Position numbers and translations under genes: made by a program | Notes under the pieces: model-generated | What the model was told of the DNA's origin: nothing | The model's input: the letters and a program-made list of their open reading frames with translations, nothing else | The model's database searches: none | In this document: piece by piece, positions 49,004 through 60,801 of the stretch | Layout of the letters: each line of letters opens with the position of its first letter | How positions within the stretch are numbered: the stretch's first letter is position 1 | From: Cardiocondyla obscurior | Taxonomy: Eukaryota; Arthropoda; Insecta; Hymenoptera; Formicidae | Direction of reading: 5' to 3' | DNA: 64,000 nucleotides | Assembly (NCBI RefSeq): GCF_019399895.1 | Contig: NC_091874.1 | Coordinates: 5,954,501 to 6,018,500 of the forward strand

Positions 49004-50925
49004 GTATAAAGAATTAAATCCAATAATTATATAATATTTGTTAATCAACCGAATAATAAGTCCTGTATTTTGTACGCGCGCGATATTGAAAATTGCAAAT
49101 GCAAAATTCGATATTGTATTCTAATTTGATAAAAAGATAAAGTTGAAGCATTACAATATGCGCAAGCTGCGAGTAATAAATCGGAAAATTTCGTTTCACT
49201 CGTAAATCGGTACCCTTTAGATGTCTAAGTAAACGTTATCGATACCCGCTCATTATACTCTCCAGTTGCGATGTATCAATCCGGCGCTCTACTATTAAAC
49301 TGTAATCTGAACTTGATCAATCATCCGCGCTGCAAGCTAAGCCCAGGAAATGAACTTGCCAGATCGCAGATTTTGAGAGAAAGGAATGCCTCTAGGGATC
49401 GATGAGGTGTTCTTCCCTCCGATCTAAATTCCCGTCCGACGACTACTGATACATTTAAATGAAAGAAACGAGCTCGCAATTTAGTACGTAATCTCCCCCG
49501 TTTATATGATAAAAGTGCTAATTAGAAACGAAATAAATTATTTTTGATACACAATAATTTTTCTACAGTAAAAAAAAGATAATTATAGACTATAATTTTT
49601 CTTTTCGATTTTGAAAAAATTACCTTCGATAAGAATTAATGGAATACATATTTTATTACATATTTATATTTTTATATTATCAAATTTAATATAAGATAAA
49701 TCGAATTGGAATATAAAAAAACGGATAATCGAAGTTTACATCAACGTTTTAGATAAAAACCCCGTACGCTTCTCACGTTTCTAAGTGTTTTAGAGAGAAA
49801 ATCGCTCATATTTCATAAATCTTGCCACGCCAAAACGCTCAGTCGCAGTTTGCGCCACACAAGGGTCCTTCGAGGAAAGTTGAAGATTGTGGGGAAGCGT
49901 GAGAATTGTGCGAATTTCGCTCGTTACGCGCTATGACTGTTCCTTTACTTACGTTAACGTTGGCGGCACGTTTAATTAAGTTGCTTAGAGTGCAGTCGAA
50001 AATGTGACACAATATATTTTCATCTAATTGTAATAATTAGGATAGTTTTAGAAAGTTCTCTTACTAACTTAATTTCAAGAAAGACTATAAATCTAAATAA
50101 AAAGACGTATAAAAACGTCACAATATTATAAAGCATGTAGAAGTGCATAAAATAGCGTCCTTTTGATTTGATCTTTTTAAAAAGCTTCTTAATAAGCTCT
50201 CGCAGTTATAAAAATCAATAAGTATAAGTGAATAATTGTCATAAATTATTAATTTCAAAAAATAATTTTTAGATAATAATATTAGTAACATATTATATCT
50301 CAATTATAGTAATTTAATATTTTTAATTAAAAGACCTTTTTCTCATCTCTTACTTTTCGGTTGAATAGCACATATTGTGATGTCTCAAGTTTCCCTCGGC
50401 TCGCACATCGAATATATCTGATTTATGTATAAAGTTTCGGATCAGAAACGCTTTTGCGGCTGTTATACATTAGTCTGTTTTTACATCCCGTGAAAATCAA
50501 TACTTCTGTCACCTTCTTGTCCGTCATTAAGGGCGTGGTGAGGATCGCGTTTCGGAAGCGCGGGAAAGAGAGCGAATGTCAAACCTGCGTTGTAACAACC
50601 CACTTTCTTGCAATTAAGAGTAATAACCCTGCACTATCAGCCAAACGTGCAAACCAACCGTGGAAGCAATATTAAGACGTAATGACACTATAAGTTATGA
50701 TACACGGGAACATTCGACCTATATACCGGCGCACAATCGCCTAGCTAGAATCCCCAAACTTCGACGAGAGATAACCAGTTAAGCCTGCGAGATAAAATAA
50801 TAATATGAACTCGTGGAGCTCAGCGTTGTAAAATGCCCAGGAGCATCTCGCGAAATGTCGCGCTAGCTAACGTGGCAGTTATAAACGAGTAAGTGTGTAT
50901 AGCCTTGGTCACACAATTAATTATA
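49004..50925. other. AT-rich non-coding stretch
   Basis: No gene recognised. Frames of 60-75 codons (for example + 50454-50675) lack domains and splice support. Confidence 0.5.
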
Positions 50926-50950
50926 CAGTCACGGACAAAATAACCGTGAC
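50926..50950. mobile_element. Possible solo end of a Tc1-like element
   Basis: CAGTCACGGACAAAATAACC directly follows a TA dinucleotide, and GTCACGG pairs with CCGTGAC eight to ten bases later. CAGT..CGGACAAAATA is typical of Tc1/mariner inverted-repeat ends. No matching second end was found within about 1 kb, so this may be a remnant or chance. Confidence 0.3.
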
Positions 50951-51830
50951 AAAGTCACAGTGGTGAATTTAAATTTAAATTTAAGCGTATTTTTAACGGG
51001 GATTGTTTCATATTTTCGGGAAAAAAAAAATTATCTTTAACATATTAGCAGGAATCAGAAACAGAATTTAATTTAAAAATACTTTTCACGCATAATTTTC
51101 TAGCGTAAAATCTTTCACGTGCAATATTTAATTTTACGGACTAATCGAATATAGTAATGTATTTATGACACTATTAATGTAATAATTATGATTTTTTCGA
51201 TAAAGTTAAATTCAAAATTTTTATTAATCTATTGTAATTTTTTAACATACATTCGAATATTGAATATTGATATTTGATGACTGTTCGGAAAATACCTCTG
51301 AAATGTATTTTTGTGTGTAAGCTCAATGTTATTTTACTTCAGAAGAACTTTCACCTAATAGCGTGAGGTAATCACTCTCGTAATGTTTTAACTTTGGAAA
51401 GCGGATTGCTTTTAGACGGCGCAATTATGGAATTTCGTCGAGAGAGTAATCGCCGGGGCTATCAAGAGTTGAAGGGGTTGGTCCATCTAGACGGACCGTA
51501 GGCATCATATATATAGTTAACGCGTGTCTGTTCAATTTTTAAAATGATGTCTCACGGGAATCGATACGCGGTAGTCGTAACATTTATTGCCAAAGGCATT
51601 GCATTTTCGAGAGTAAAGGAAAACCGCGCTGTAACCAGCAACTCGGCCGCGGCCGGAGGGGACCGTTCACCAGACACGTTCATTGTTTTCTCGTACCAGC
51701 GTTAAAAATAGCACATAACCGTCCCTGTATGAATTTCCCTATTCAGATGGAGAACGAGACAATGAGAAGTGGAAGGAAAACAGACGCGAGGGTAAAAGAG
51801 AAAGAGGTAGGAACGTAGAGAGAGACAAAG

Positions 51831-51833
<3 letters not shown>
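50951..51833. other. Non-coding stretch before the GA repeat
   Basis: AT-rich to about 51350, then moderately GC-rich with purine-rich sequence leading into the GA microsatellite. No gene recognised. Confidence 0.5.

Positions 51834-51869
<36 letters not shown>
51834..51869. repeat. (GA)18 microsatellite
   Basis: An uninterrupted GA dinucleotide run in a purine-rich neighbourhood that begins about 51770. Long GA tracts can bind GAGA-type factors in insects; that role here is inference. Confidence 0.95.
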
Positions 51870-51873
<4 letters not shown>

Positions 51874-54800
51874 GCTTCTATATCTTTACCGCCGACTCGT
51901 ACACCTGTTGATGGACGTTCCGCCTACAGGATCAAAGAGATTCCATAGCTGTTGCCGAAATAGGCTCCTGGGAGGACTCTCGACGATGCCCCGTCAAATA
52001 GTAAGGCGACGTGTACTCCTTCTCTCAAAGGCTACCCGCGTTACTTGAAAATTCGAGCAACTGAGAAATCTCGTTAGCGCTCACCGATGTGAACGCATCG
52101 CAGAATGCTGACGAAATTACATCTCGGGATTTAAATATCAGAGAGCCTCGGTGATGCCGACACGACTCTCGGGGTGTCTGAATTTTGGATTGGATTGCTC
52201 AGGACATGTCGAGTTTTCGCTGTGACAGCGCTAAATGGATTACAATGTGCTTTAGGGGAGATTAGGATTTCCAACTTAATTACAAATAAAACACAATATG
52301 GCATTTATTCTAGTCCGCGGCTATTCTCAATTCCCCGTGTTCAAACGGAAAACATTTTTTTTTAACTGAATAACACCCAAAAACATTTCGCGTGAATCAA
52401 ATAAATTGTATAGATTTACATCTATACTGCAATAAAATTTATATGAATTGAAACTCGTATATTAATTGGATTAGATTGTATCTACGTTATTTTTCTCATT
52501 TCAAAATACTATTAAATAACTTTTCTTTTTACGTTCTTTTTTTCTTTTTTTCTATTGCACGTCATATATAACAATATAAAATACATTAAGAGATTAATTG
52601 TCTCTTGATATAAAAATTGACAGCTAACGAGGACAAATAAGTAAGAAGAAGTTCCTTCGCCTTTTTAATTATTAATTGCTATATCAAGTGTAATTTCCGA
52701 AATTGAAATTAAAAGCATGTCGCGCCTTCCTGAGAGATATCGATAATTTCAAGAGTAGTGGTTAAAATCGTCTGGACGCAATAAGACAATCTATATTCTC
52801 TTATTATCTTTTTTTTTTTTCTTAAAAAATATTGTCTCGTCGAAAGAGAAATATAAACTCGATAAAACCTCTTTATTGAGTTTGCACGTGGACCAGCGAA
52901 ACAAAAGATACGAAAAGTGAAATGCGAAGACGCGAGGTCAAGCAATCGCACTCGCAGTAACCGCTCAAAGACATTTTCATTTTGACGATACAGGCAAAAG
53001 AAGTTTTATAATAGGTTAAATTGAGAAAGGAAAGGGAGGAATGACAAGAATTAACGGCAGCTAGACGTTCATTGTGCGATCCTGTGCTCCATGTTTCCTC
53101 TAATTGATTTCTTACTTGGCGACGGAACTTTTCGATTGGACTTCCGGAGAATTTCGTGAGAATGCGATAAAATTCAAACTCCGGGACGTTTAACTGTTCA
53201 TAATCGCGAAAGTAAAGTTCTTAATATTTTATCCCTTTTACTACTTTATCGTTCTACTGTAAAATACAATTTTTCGTCATTATTTAACAATGACTACGAT
53301 AAATTCTTAACACAAACTATTTTAATTTTTAAAAACACTATTACGAATAAAATGAACAATTTTGTATATAAATTATTAATATATATACCGGTAATTAAGC
53401 AGAATCTTTTAAGGGATACATCAAAAGTAATTACTTTCAGTGAGGGTTCCTTTGTAGCTTTAGTCCAAGTTAAGTCGTTAATTTCGGTTAAGAATATGAC
53501 ACAAGCAAATGTCAATTTTCATTATCTAGCGTCATTATATTATACTTCCAACTCCATTTTCGACAACTAAACAGTCATTATAATACATTATGAATAATAG
53601 TGTAAATATCGTTATGTGTAAAGTCCTAAATGTAATTTATTTCTGTAATAGAACCACGAGAACACTGTTTATAAATGATCAAATAAATCAAATGAGAATT
53701 TATAATTGAATATTTAACGTTCAAATTAACTACAAAATATATTGCGGATTTTTCGTAATATGTAGGGTGTATAAGAAGAATTTTTCCGAGATACGCAAGT
53801 TCATTGAACATTCTGAGGCTATGTTACTATAAAGTTTCCGACGCGCAAACCCGTAAGCCATCAGTCACGGATTAGACGAGACTGAAATCTAACACCGGCT
53901 AATACCACCCCGGCGATCTCTGACAACGTGACTGAATTTCAGTGCGATTTCCAGATCGGGTCACGCAAGTGTTACTACGTGTATTGCATGCATACGCATG
54001 CGAATAGTTTGATAGTTTTTCGTATTTATGTAAATATGAACAATGTTGTATCCAATAAATATGAATATTGAATCTGTGAAAAAAAAAAGAAAAAAAAATG
54101 GCTGCTGAAAAGTTTGCTTTACGCTATTCTAGTTTTTAGAGTTAAAAAAAAAAAAAAAAAACCAATGAAATGATTTTTCGCGGTGGAACTAAGATATGAT
54201 ATAAGCACATTTAACGTGAAAATGTTGAAAGAATCTCATCTAACCTCTTCTCCTCTTCATCCATCTCTCATTTATTATGCCATTTAATGGAATTCAATAA
54301 TTTTGTTAATCGCTTCTTTAAAATGTCAATTAATTTAAATAACTCTGACAGATATTAAAATATATTTTCCAGCGCGAAAGGAGCGGAAGTTGCTTGCCGC
54401 TTTCTCTTCGAGAAATCAGTTAAAAGTTCTTCAGCAGTCTTTTCCCGGGGGGGATTTTTCTATATCGAACCTCACCCATACTTCAGTAATCAATCGTACT
54501 TAGCATCTTTCTCGACCTAAATGGGGTCGGAATTATAAGTCCGCGATAAAATCGTACTATTCGAATTTTCTTCATCGTTCCCACTTCTCTTTGCAGTTAT
54601 CCTCATTTTTACACGGCTGTCCTCATCTTTATTTTGCGCGAGAAAGTGGTTTTATTAGTGATGCAAAGCCGAGAGAAAAACAGACGGCGTATAATCGTAC
54701 TTTGGCTAAGAGAAATCGGCTCTTTCTATTAATCCGGGGATAACATAATATTAAATCACGTTATGACCTCTTGGGGTATTAAATTAAGCGCGAGTATGTG

Positions 54801-57539
54801 CATATTCGCGGCAAATACGGCAGTTAATATAGAGGTAAATTTCACATTCCGTCAATGAAAAGGTGAGGGGGAGGGCTGAAATACGCTTTTCATAAGACGT
54901 CATAAGTAACGACGGTACTCGACGTCGCGATGTCATTAACTTTCATTCCTATCATGATTAACATGTCTGAAAAACGTATACGCAAATACTTGGATGAAAA
55001 TAAAGTGGCGGCCGCGTTCCAGTCATATTTTGGAGGTGCTACGGGATTTCTGTGTCGGGACAGAGATTGATGAGCGGATATAAATACCGGCGAAGCGTAT
55101 TATTGCGCGAGTGCGAGAATGCTGTCGCGAAATGGTTTTATGTGCGGAACTATTCGATCACCTTCGTAGCCGTATTTTACAATATATAAATCAACGAAAT
55201 GAGATCGCGGCCTAGGAGGCCATGCCTGATCGATACGCGCAAATAAAGACTGCGTCACATTAAACAAAGTAAAAAAAAAAAAAAAGAATGTACTATTTCT
55301 TATACTTTTAGACATTTCGTATTTCGCTTTTGCTAGTTGTGTAGAAAATGAAACGACGATTCCGATTACACAATCGTTTGCTAAAACTCCAGTTACATGC
55401 ATATGCAAAGATATGCGCTTTCAAAGTGCAAGAGAGGAATTCGAATGTGAATCCTTGAAAAGCACCAAGAGGTGCGCGATCAGGAAAAACGTGAAAATGT
55501 GGTCGCATAAAAGTGCTAACGCACGCCTTTGTTCTCGATAAAGTACTATTAAAAATAAAATTTTCTAAATAAAATAAGACAACTTAAAATAATTTTTTTT
55601 AACTTTAAAAATTTTTTAACTTTAAATAATTCTTTTTTTTTTTTTAATTATGAAGAACGTCATTTTCAACGATACTTTTCTCGAGAAGGTTCATCTTTGT
55701 TCAATGTCAAACTTTCAAAAGTTTAGAAAGTACTACATCCCACCAAGCTTACTCGCTATTTCACTTCTCTAAAATCTCGAGTTTCTGGACACGACTGACA
55801 GAAACATTGCCGCCATTACATGGAGGTGCGGCGCAACTCCCAAGGTGCATCCTACGTGTCCGTGAATCCATGCGGGGTTTTCTTTTTCGTTCCAAAAAGT
55901 TTAAACGCGGTTACATGTCGTTTCTCACGACACAAACGACTCGAACATTTGTTTTTCCATTTCCGAAAAGGCCCGTGCCTGCGCGAGACTGTATATGTCG
56001 TTCGTGGTTGAAACCACGAAAACCAATAAGACATGTCCAGCAAGTAGAATTTATGAACAGAGAGAAGAAGAAGAAGCCCTGCTCCGTTCCGAAAAGTTTT
56101 TTTTTTTTTTTTACTAAAGACAGTTTACTACGTCGCGTGTAAAAACAACGAAATTGAAATTACGTATTAGTAGTATAGTTCTTCTTAAAAAACAAAAAAA
56201 AATGCTGCATTGCGACAATTTATAAGGAAAATACTTTCAGTAATAATACAGAGATGGAAACATCACTGCCTATTTATATCGCATTATTAAAGCTATATTC
56301 TAGCTTGGCTAATAGATTCTTACTGTTCGTGTTTGGTAAAATATAAAAAAATTAACAATTTTTATCTAACAAAGGGATATTTCATTTCTAAGGTAATGCA
56401 TTTAAGAGACTGTTTCCAAATGGATAATTTCCCGATTACTCTTAACGATGCCCACTCACATAAAAGTCGTTGATGCGCGGTCAAAATATGTGTATCGTGC
56501 AATGTGATGCTTGTAGAGTAATTATTGGCATTGTATTAATCACAGGCAAACAACTCGCGAGGTTTCAACGTATAACGGTATTATGCATTCTGCTGCAAGA
56601 TACACACGAGCGTCGACCAATGGCTCGCTATACGCTGATTTTATCTACTTAAAAATCAAACTCGAATAATATCGGAAACATAATAGAATAAAAAACAAAT
56701 ATTTCGTTAAACCGGAACGATCTTTTTGTTTTTATTAATACTACTCATTATATTAAATAAAAAAAAAATAACAATTTTAATTTAAACTTTTATAGCGACT
56801 TTAAAAGAGCGACATAAAAAGCACGTATCAAACAAATTTTTCAACATATTTCAATCGAATACTTTTACATCGCGACATTTTTTAATTTTAATATAAAATT
56901 GATATGTTTAAACTTAATTATCTCGGCTGTAATTAAAGTCTTCACGTTCTATTGAAAAGCGTTAGCATTAATATACTTTCAAGTGCTACAGTCTTACATT
57001 TATTCGCACCTCGTCACTGATTTCCGTAATTTTCCGACCTAACGGGTCTCTCGGACCGTCCATTAAAGGCGGAAAATGGAGACGTAGACACGTACATAGA
57101 TTAAAATGCGACCGGCTCTATGTGTTTGTTCTAACAGCTGTTCTCAGGGGTTCGATAATGGCACTGGTGAGACCGATGCTTTGGTACCGTAAAATTTCCT
57201 ACCCTCGAAAACAAAAGAGTTAAAATCGTTCTCCATCTCTTAAATAGCGACGCGGACCTTACTAGTCGATAAAGAGTAATATATTTACCACAAAGGTAAA
57301 ATAAAATATAAGACTCGATCGTGCCAGCTCAACGGATTTATACGCGGTATTTACCATACTAAACCTTTAAATGTATCATTAATTCAGCTTTAATAAATAG
57401 AATAATATCAATGTTAAATATAATTAAATGCACCTGATAAAAGTTACACGTATTATATTAAAAATCAATAGTCGTAGTTTGCTCTTTCTCCAACGAATCA
57501 TAAAATAAAAGGCTACGGTCGAGGCATTTTAAATTGCAA
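51870..57539. other. Mostly AT-rich non-coding stretch
   Basis: No gene recognised. CpG-richer patches occur at 51870-52180, 54880-55260 and 55780-56060. There are A runs at 54143-54161 and 55270-55284 and T runs at 55625-55645 and 56098-56112. Overlapping frames on both strands at 55807-56142 are without domains. Confidence 0.5.
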
Positions 57540-58216
57540 GCAGAAAATGCGACGGTGAGGGTGCGTATACCGTGTCAACGGCGCGGCGATGTATCATCGG
57601 GTGCGACGAACTTTGTTACCGCTATCGCTCGTCGCCGAATTTCATTAGCAATAACGCAGCAATTCGCGCTGACAAGTGTCGGTACAAGCCTTCGTTAACA
57701 ATACCGCCGGATTTCAACGGCGGATGGGCGCGTGTAAGGTAACCAGTTAGCAGTACGTTATGCTAATGAGATTGGAGTTTATACGAGATTTGCTTTGTTA
57801 GCCGCCACGCTCGCCTGTAGCCCGATAGTTCCGTAGGACTTCTTGGAAACTGAACGCGTGCATTAATAACGATCTTCATCTCTCTTGGCAACTGTGGCGA
57901 GCTGAGTGACGCAAACGTAAGTTACCCGCGCTCTAAAGTACCGCTTAGCACGCTCGAGGGACGGCCCCCGCCGCTTTAATCTTTCTTGTTTCCCTAACGC
58001 TCGGAAGGAGCCGCGTAAAACTTTCTTCGCAGGAGCAATTTTTTCCTTGGCTAAACTTCATCGATCTAATTACGTCGGTTTTATTCCCGGCCCTTTTTTT
58101 TATTGCCATCCATCGTCATTTTGTCGTCGTTACAATTTATTATCATCAGGCCGGGTCGTTGATCGTCGCGAAAAAGATTGTGACGCAGGATGGATTGCGC
58201 GGTGCGCGACGTATAG
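57540..58216 (+). other. CpG-rich patch with a splice-bounded 67-nt candidate exon
   Basis: GC-rich against flanks. At the right end, 58150-58216 is preceded by a pyrimidine-rich acceptor (ATTATCATCAG) and followed by a consensus donor (ATAG then GTAAGC). Its first frame is open (AGSLIVAKKIVTQDG...) and so is the third, so coding status is undecided. It does not match a dopamine receptor segment. A second donor-like GTAAGT sits at about 57918. Confidence 0.3.
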
Positions 58217-60329
58217 GTAAGCAAAACTCTATTCCGCGAGCCTTCTTCTCACAAAAATCACGTATGCGTACATAGGCGGAGATCTCTACTGCGGCAAACT
58301 TGAAAATTCGAAGCACGTTCCATTCGAGTTAACGATATATTCCAGGAATGCTTCTCGTAAGAACGATTTGAATTTCTGATAAAAAAGAAATCTGTCGCGC
58401 CTTTAGTTGTTTGATTTAAATGTGTGCATAAAAATAATCTGTTGATGCACTATTCGCACTAATTCGAAAATGTTACACGATCAAATATAAACTATATTAT
58501 TGAGAACAAAGATAATCTACAAACAATGTTCAAAGTTATAAGCTTCAACCTAAGACTTTATATTAAAATAACTTGAGAAATAAAAGTAATTATATATAAA
58601 TCATCATAATTACAGTATTAAAACTTATACTTTTATCTGAAAATAAGATAATTAAATCTTGTCTTCCAGAAAGTTGCGCAACTGAATTGTAATTTATACG
58701 AAGCATGAAACTCGATATTCAAGCACGTAAACGACTGGATTTCGAAGCTGCATAAAGTAAAAAGTATAAAAGTAGAAATAGCGTAAGACAATGCCGGGTG
58801 AGCTCGGCTCGCTCACTATAAAAACGCATACACATGCTTATGGATATCGTATTTGAAGATTCAAGCCGAATACAAACGAAAAGTACAATATATTCCTTAT
58901 GGAGATTCTTTTCCGAAGAAAAAGATCAATCTGGAGCTGGCGACAGCATAATATTCCACTAGCTTGATTTCCATTCCCTTCACGACAAGACTTTTCTACT
59001 GGCCGTACACGCGAAAAGAAAGTAACGCTGTTACGGAACATACTAAAAGATGACATGGTCATGAGAAAGATCAAAAGAGGAAATAGAAAATAAAGAGAAA
59101 AATAAGAGCAAACCAGTAGATTTATGATTTTTCTGGCATCTGTATATATAACAAAAGGCAACAAATATTTTTTTATCAAAGCTTTAACAACGACGCGACA
59201 AAGCTAATTTATTAAATGCAAAGTTGATTGTAATTTATTATTACTGTCAAAACTAAATGCATTACGTTCGAGCTTTTTCAAATTATCTTTAATAAAAATA
59301 TTGTTGCTCGCGTCAATAAATTAATGAAACTATATTACGAATATTTCCAATTTCTTAAAGTCAATCGATGTTACGTTCACATACGTAACAATTATTTTTA
59401 ATCATATTATCGGTATTTTGTTCAACTTATTGACTTTTAAATTTATCCCTGCAATTTTACGAAGAGATTTCTGTATCCCAGAATATCGCAGGATTAGTAG
59501 ACAAATTTATGGTCCTGTTTTTAAACTCCCGGGACACTGAGACAAAACGTTTGGTAATTACGATGGTATTTTTAAACGTAGTCCCTCTTTACGAGAAGGC
59601 GAATTCATCGCGTATAACGCCGTACTTTCTCGCCGCAGCGGTTTGTAAACGTCCATACCCCGCAACCTCTATTACTTTCCACCCTCAATAATGCTAGGCG
59701 TAACAATTTGTTGAAAGTAACGAGCAAGGATTCAAAAAGTAAAAAAGAAAAGTTAAACTTAAAAAAAAAAAAAAGAAAAAACGTGGAGTAACGTTGTGTT
59801 AAAATTTTTCAAATAATTTAGGCGCATTAAGTCAACAAAATTAATTTAAGAAACTGAAAGTTTAAGCTGTTACATATGTTAATGAATCAAACTATTGGAT
59901 TTTCTTTCCTTCAATGGCGTCGAATCTCGCATGAATACACTCGGAGAAATTGAAAAATAGTAAAAGGGAAACGTGGCGGAAAGCATAATTCAAATGGTCG
60001 TGATCGAATGACTTTTCTTGTAAGCTAAACCAAACGGAAGTTGAGTAAATTTGATTAAAAAGTTCCGCGTGGGCAAAGTCGATCGTTCAATAAAAAATTT
60101 TTTAATCTTTCGATGTACCTTTCCTTTTACTTTGTTCTACGTCTTATACTCGTTTTTCTGAATCAACGGATATTTTCGAGTGGCTTAAGCTTCGTAAATT
60201 TTATTTTAACATCGGCCAAAATGCCCGAGTAAAAATTTATCTAGTTAATCTGATTTTACAGCTAGTGATTAAATCGCGCAGATTAAATATATTTCTGAAC
60301 TAGCAAAGACTTTTTAGACTTAACAAAAT
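58217..60329. other. AT-rich non-coding stretch
   Basis: No gene recognised. Short frames at 58838-59179 (-) and 59509-59691 (+) lack domains. An A run lies at 59761-59774. Confidence 0.5.
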
Positions 60330-60801
60330 CTGTCTAGTATCGATCGTCTAGTTACTGTCCATCGTGGACCATGTATCTAAATAGATTTCTAAATGTTTTT
60401 TTCGCCGCGTACTTGTTTTCTGTTGTGTTCTGACCATCCGTAACGCTCGCTCGACTGCCGAATTCGTCGGGCAAACCAGTTCTCGCCGTCCGCCGCCCGC
60501 GCGTCCTCCGCCTTGCGAACTTGAAATGCGAAGACCTGCAGGTCGATGATTTTACGCGACGTTCGACTGCCGAATCCGTCGGGCAAACCGGTTCTCGTCG
60601 TCCGCCGCCCGCGCGTCCTCCGCCTTGCGAATTTCGAGCGCAAGGTGCCGGCCAGATGTTAACACACGCGCGTACTCACACTACCGCGGCGGTCAAGCGT
60701 GCGTCGGGATAGGTCAGGCCACAACAGTAGACTAGTACGCGAAGAAAAATATTTAGATATCGGGCTTTTTTGGCTCAGGTCTGAACAGTTTTGCTAGACA
60801 G
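60330..60801 (-). mobile_element. Foldback-type non-autonomous element, 472 bp
   Basis: The ends are CTGTCTAG (60330-60337) and CTAGACAG (60794-60801). Inverted repeats of about 100 bp are imperfect but ordered: GGTCAG..CACAACAG, AAGTACGCG, AAAAA.ATTTAGA.AT and the terminal octamer appear in opposite orientation on the two sides. The centre is CpG-rich and contains a tandem duplication of about 113 bp: CGACTGCCGAAT.CGTCGGGC and the following GC-rich block occur at about 60451-60522 and 60564-60632. An inverted partial copy lies at 7235-7495. No clear target-site duplication and no transposase frame were seen, so the superfamily is undetermined. Confidence 0.75.

Noticed and set aside
58150..58216. 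Idea that this is the receptor TM3 exon because one frame reads CDAGWIARC
   Set aside because: Only the CD and WIA letters match by chance; the rest of TM3 and the DRY-type motif are missing and the length is wrong.
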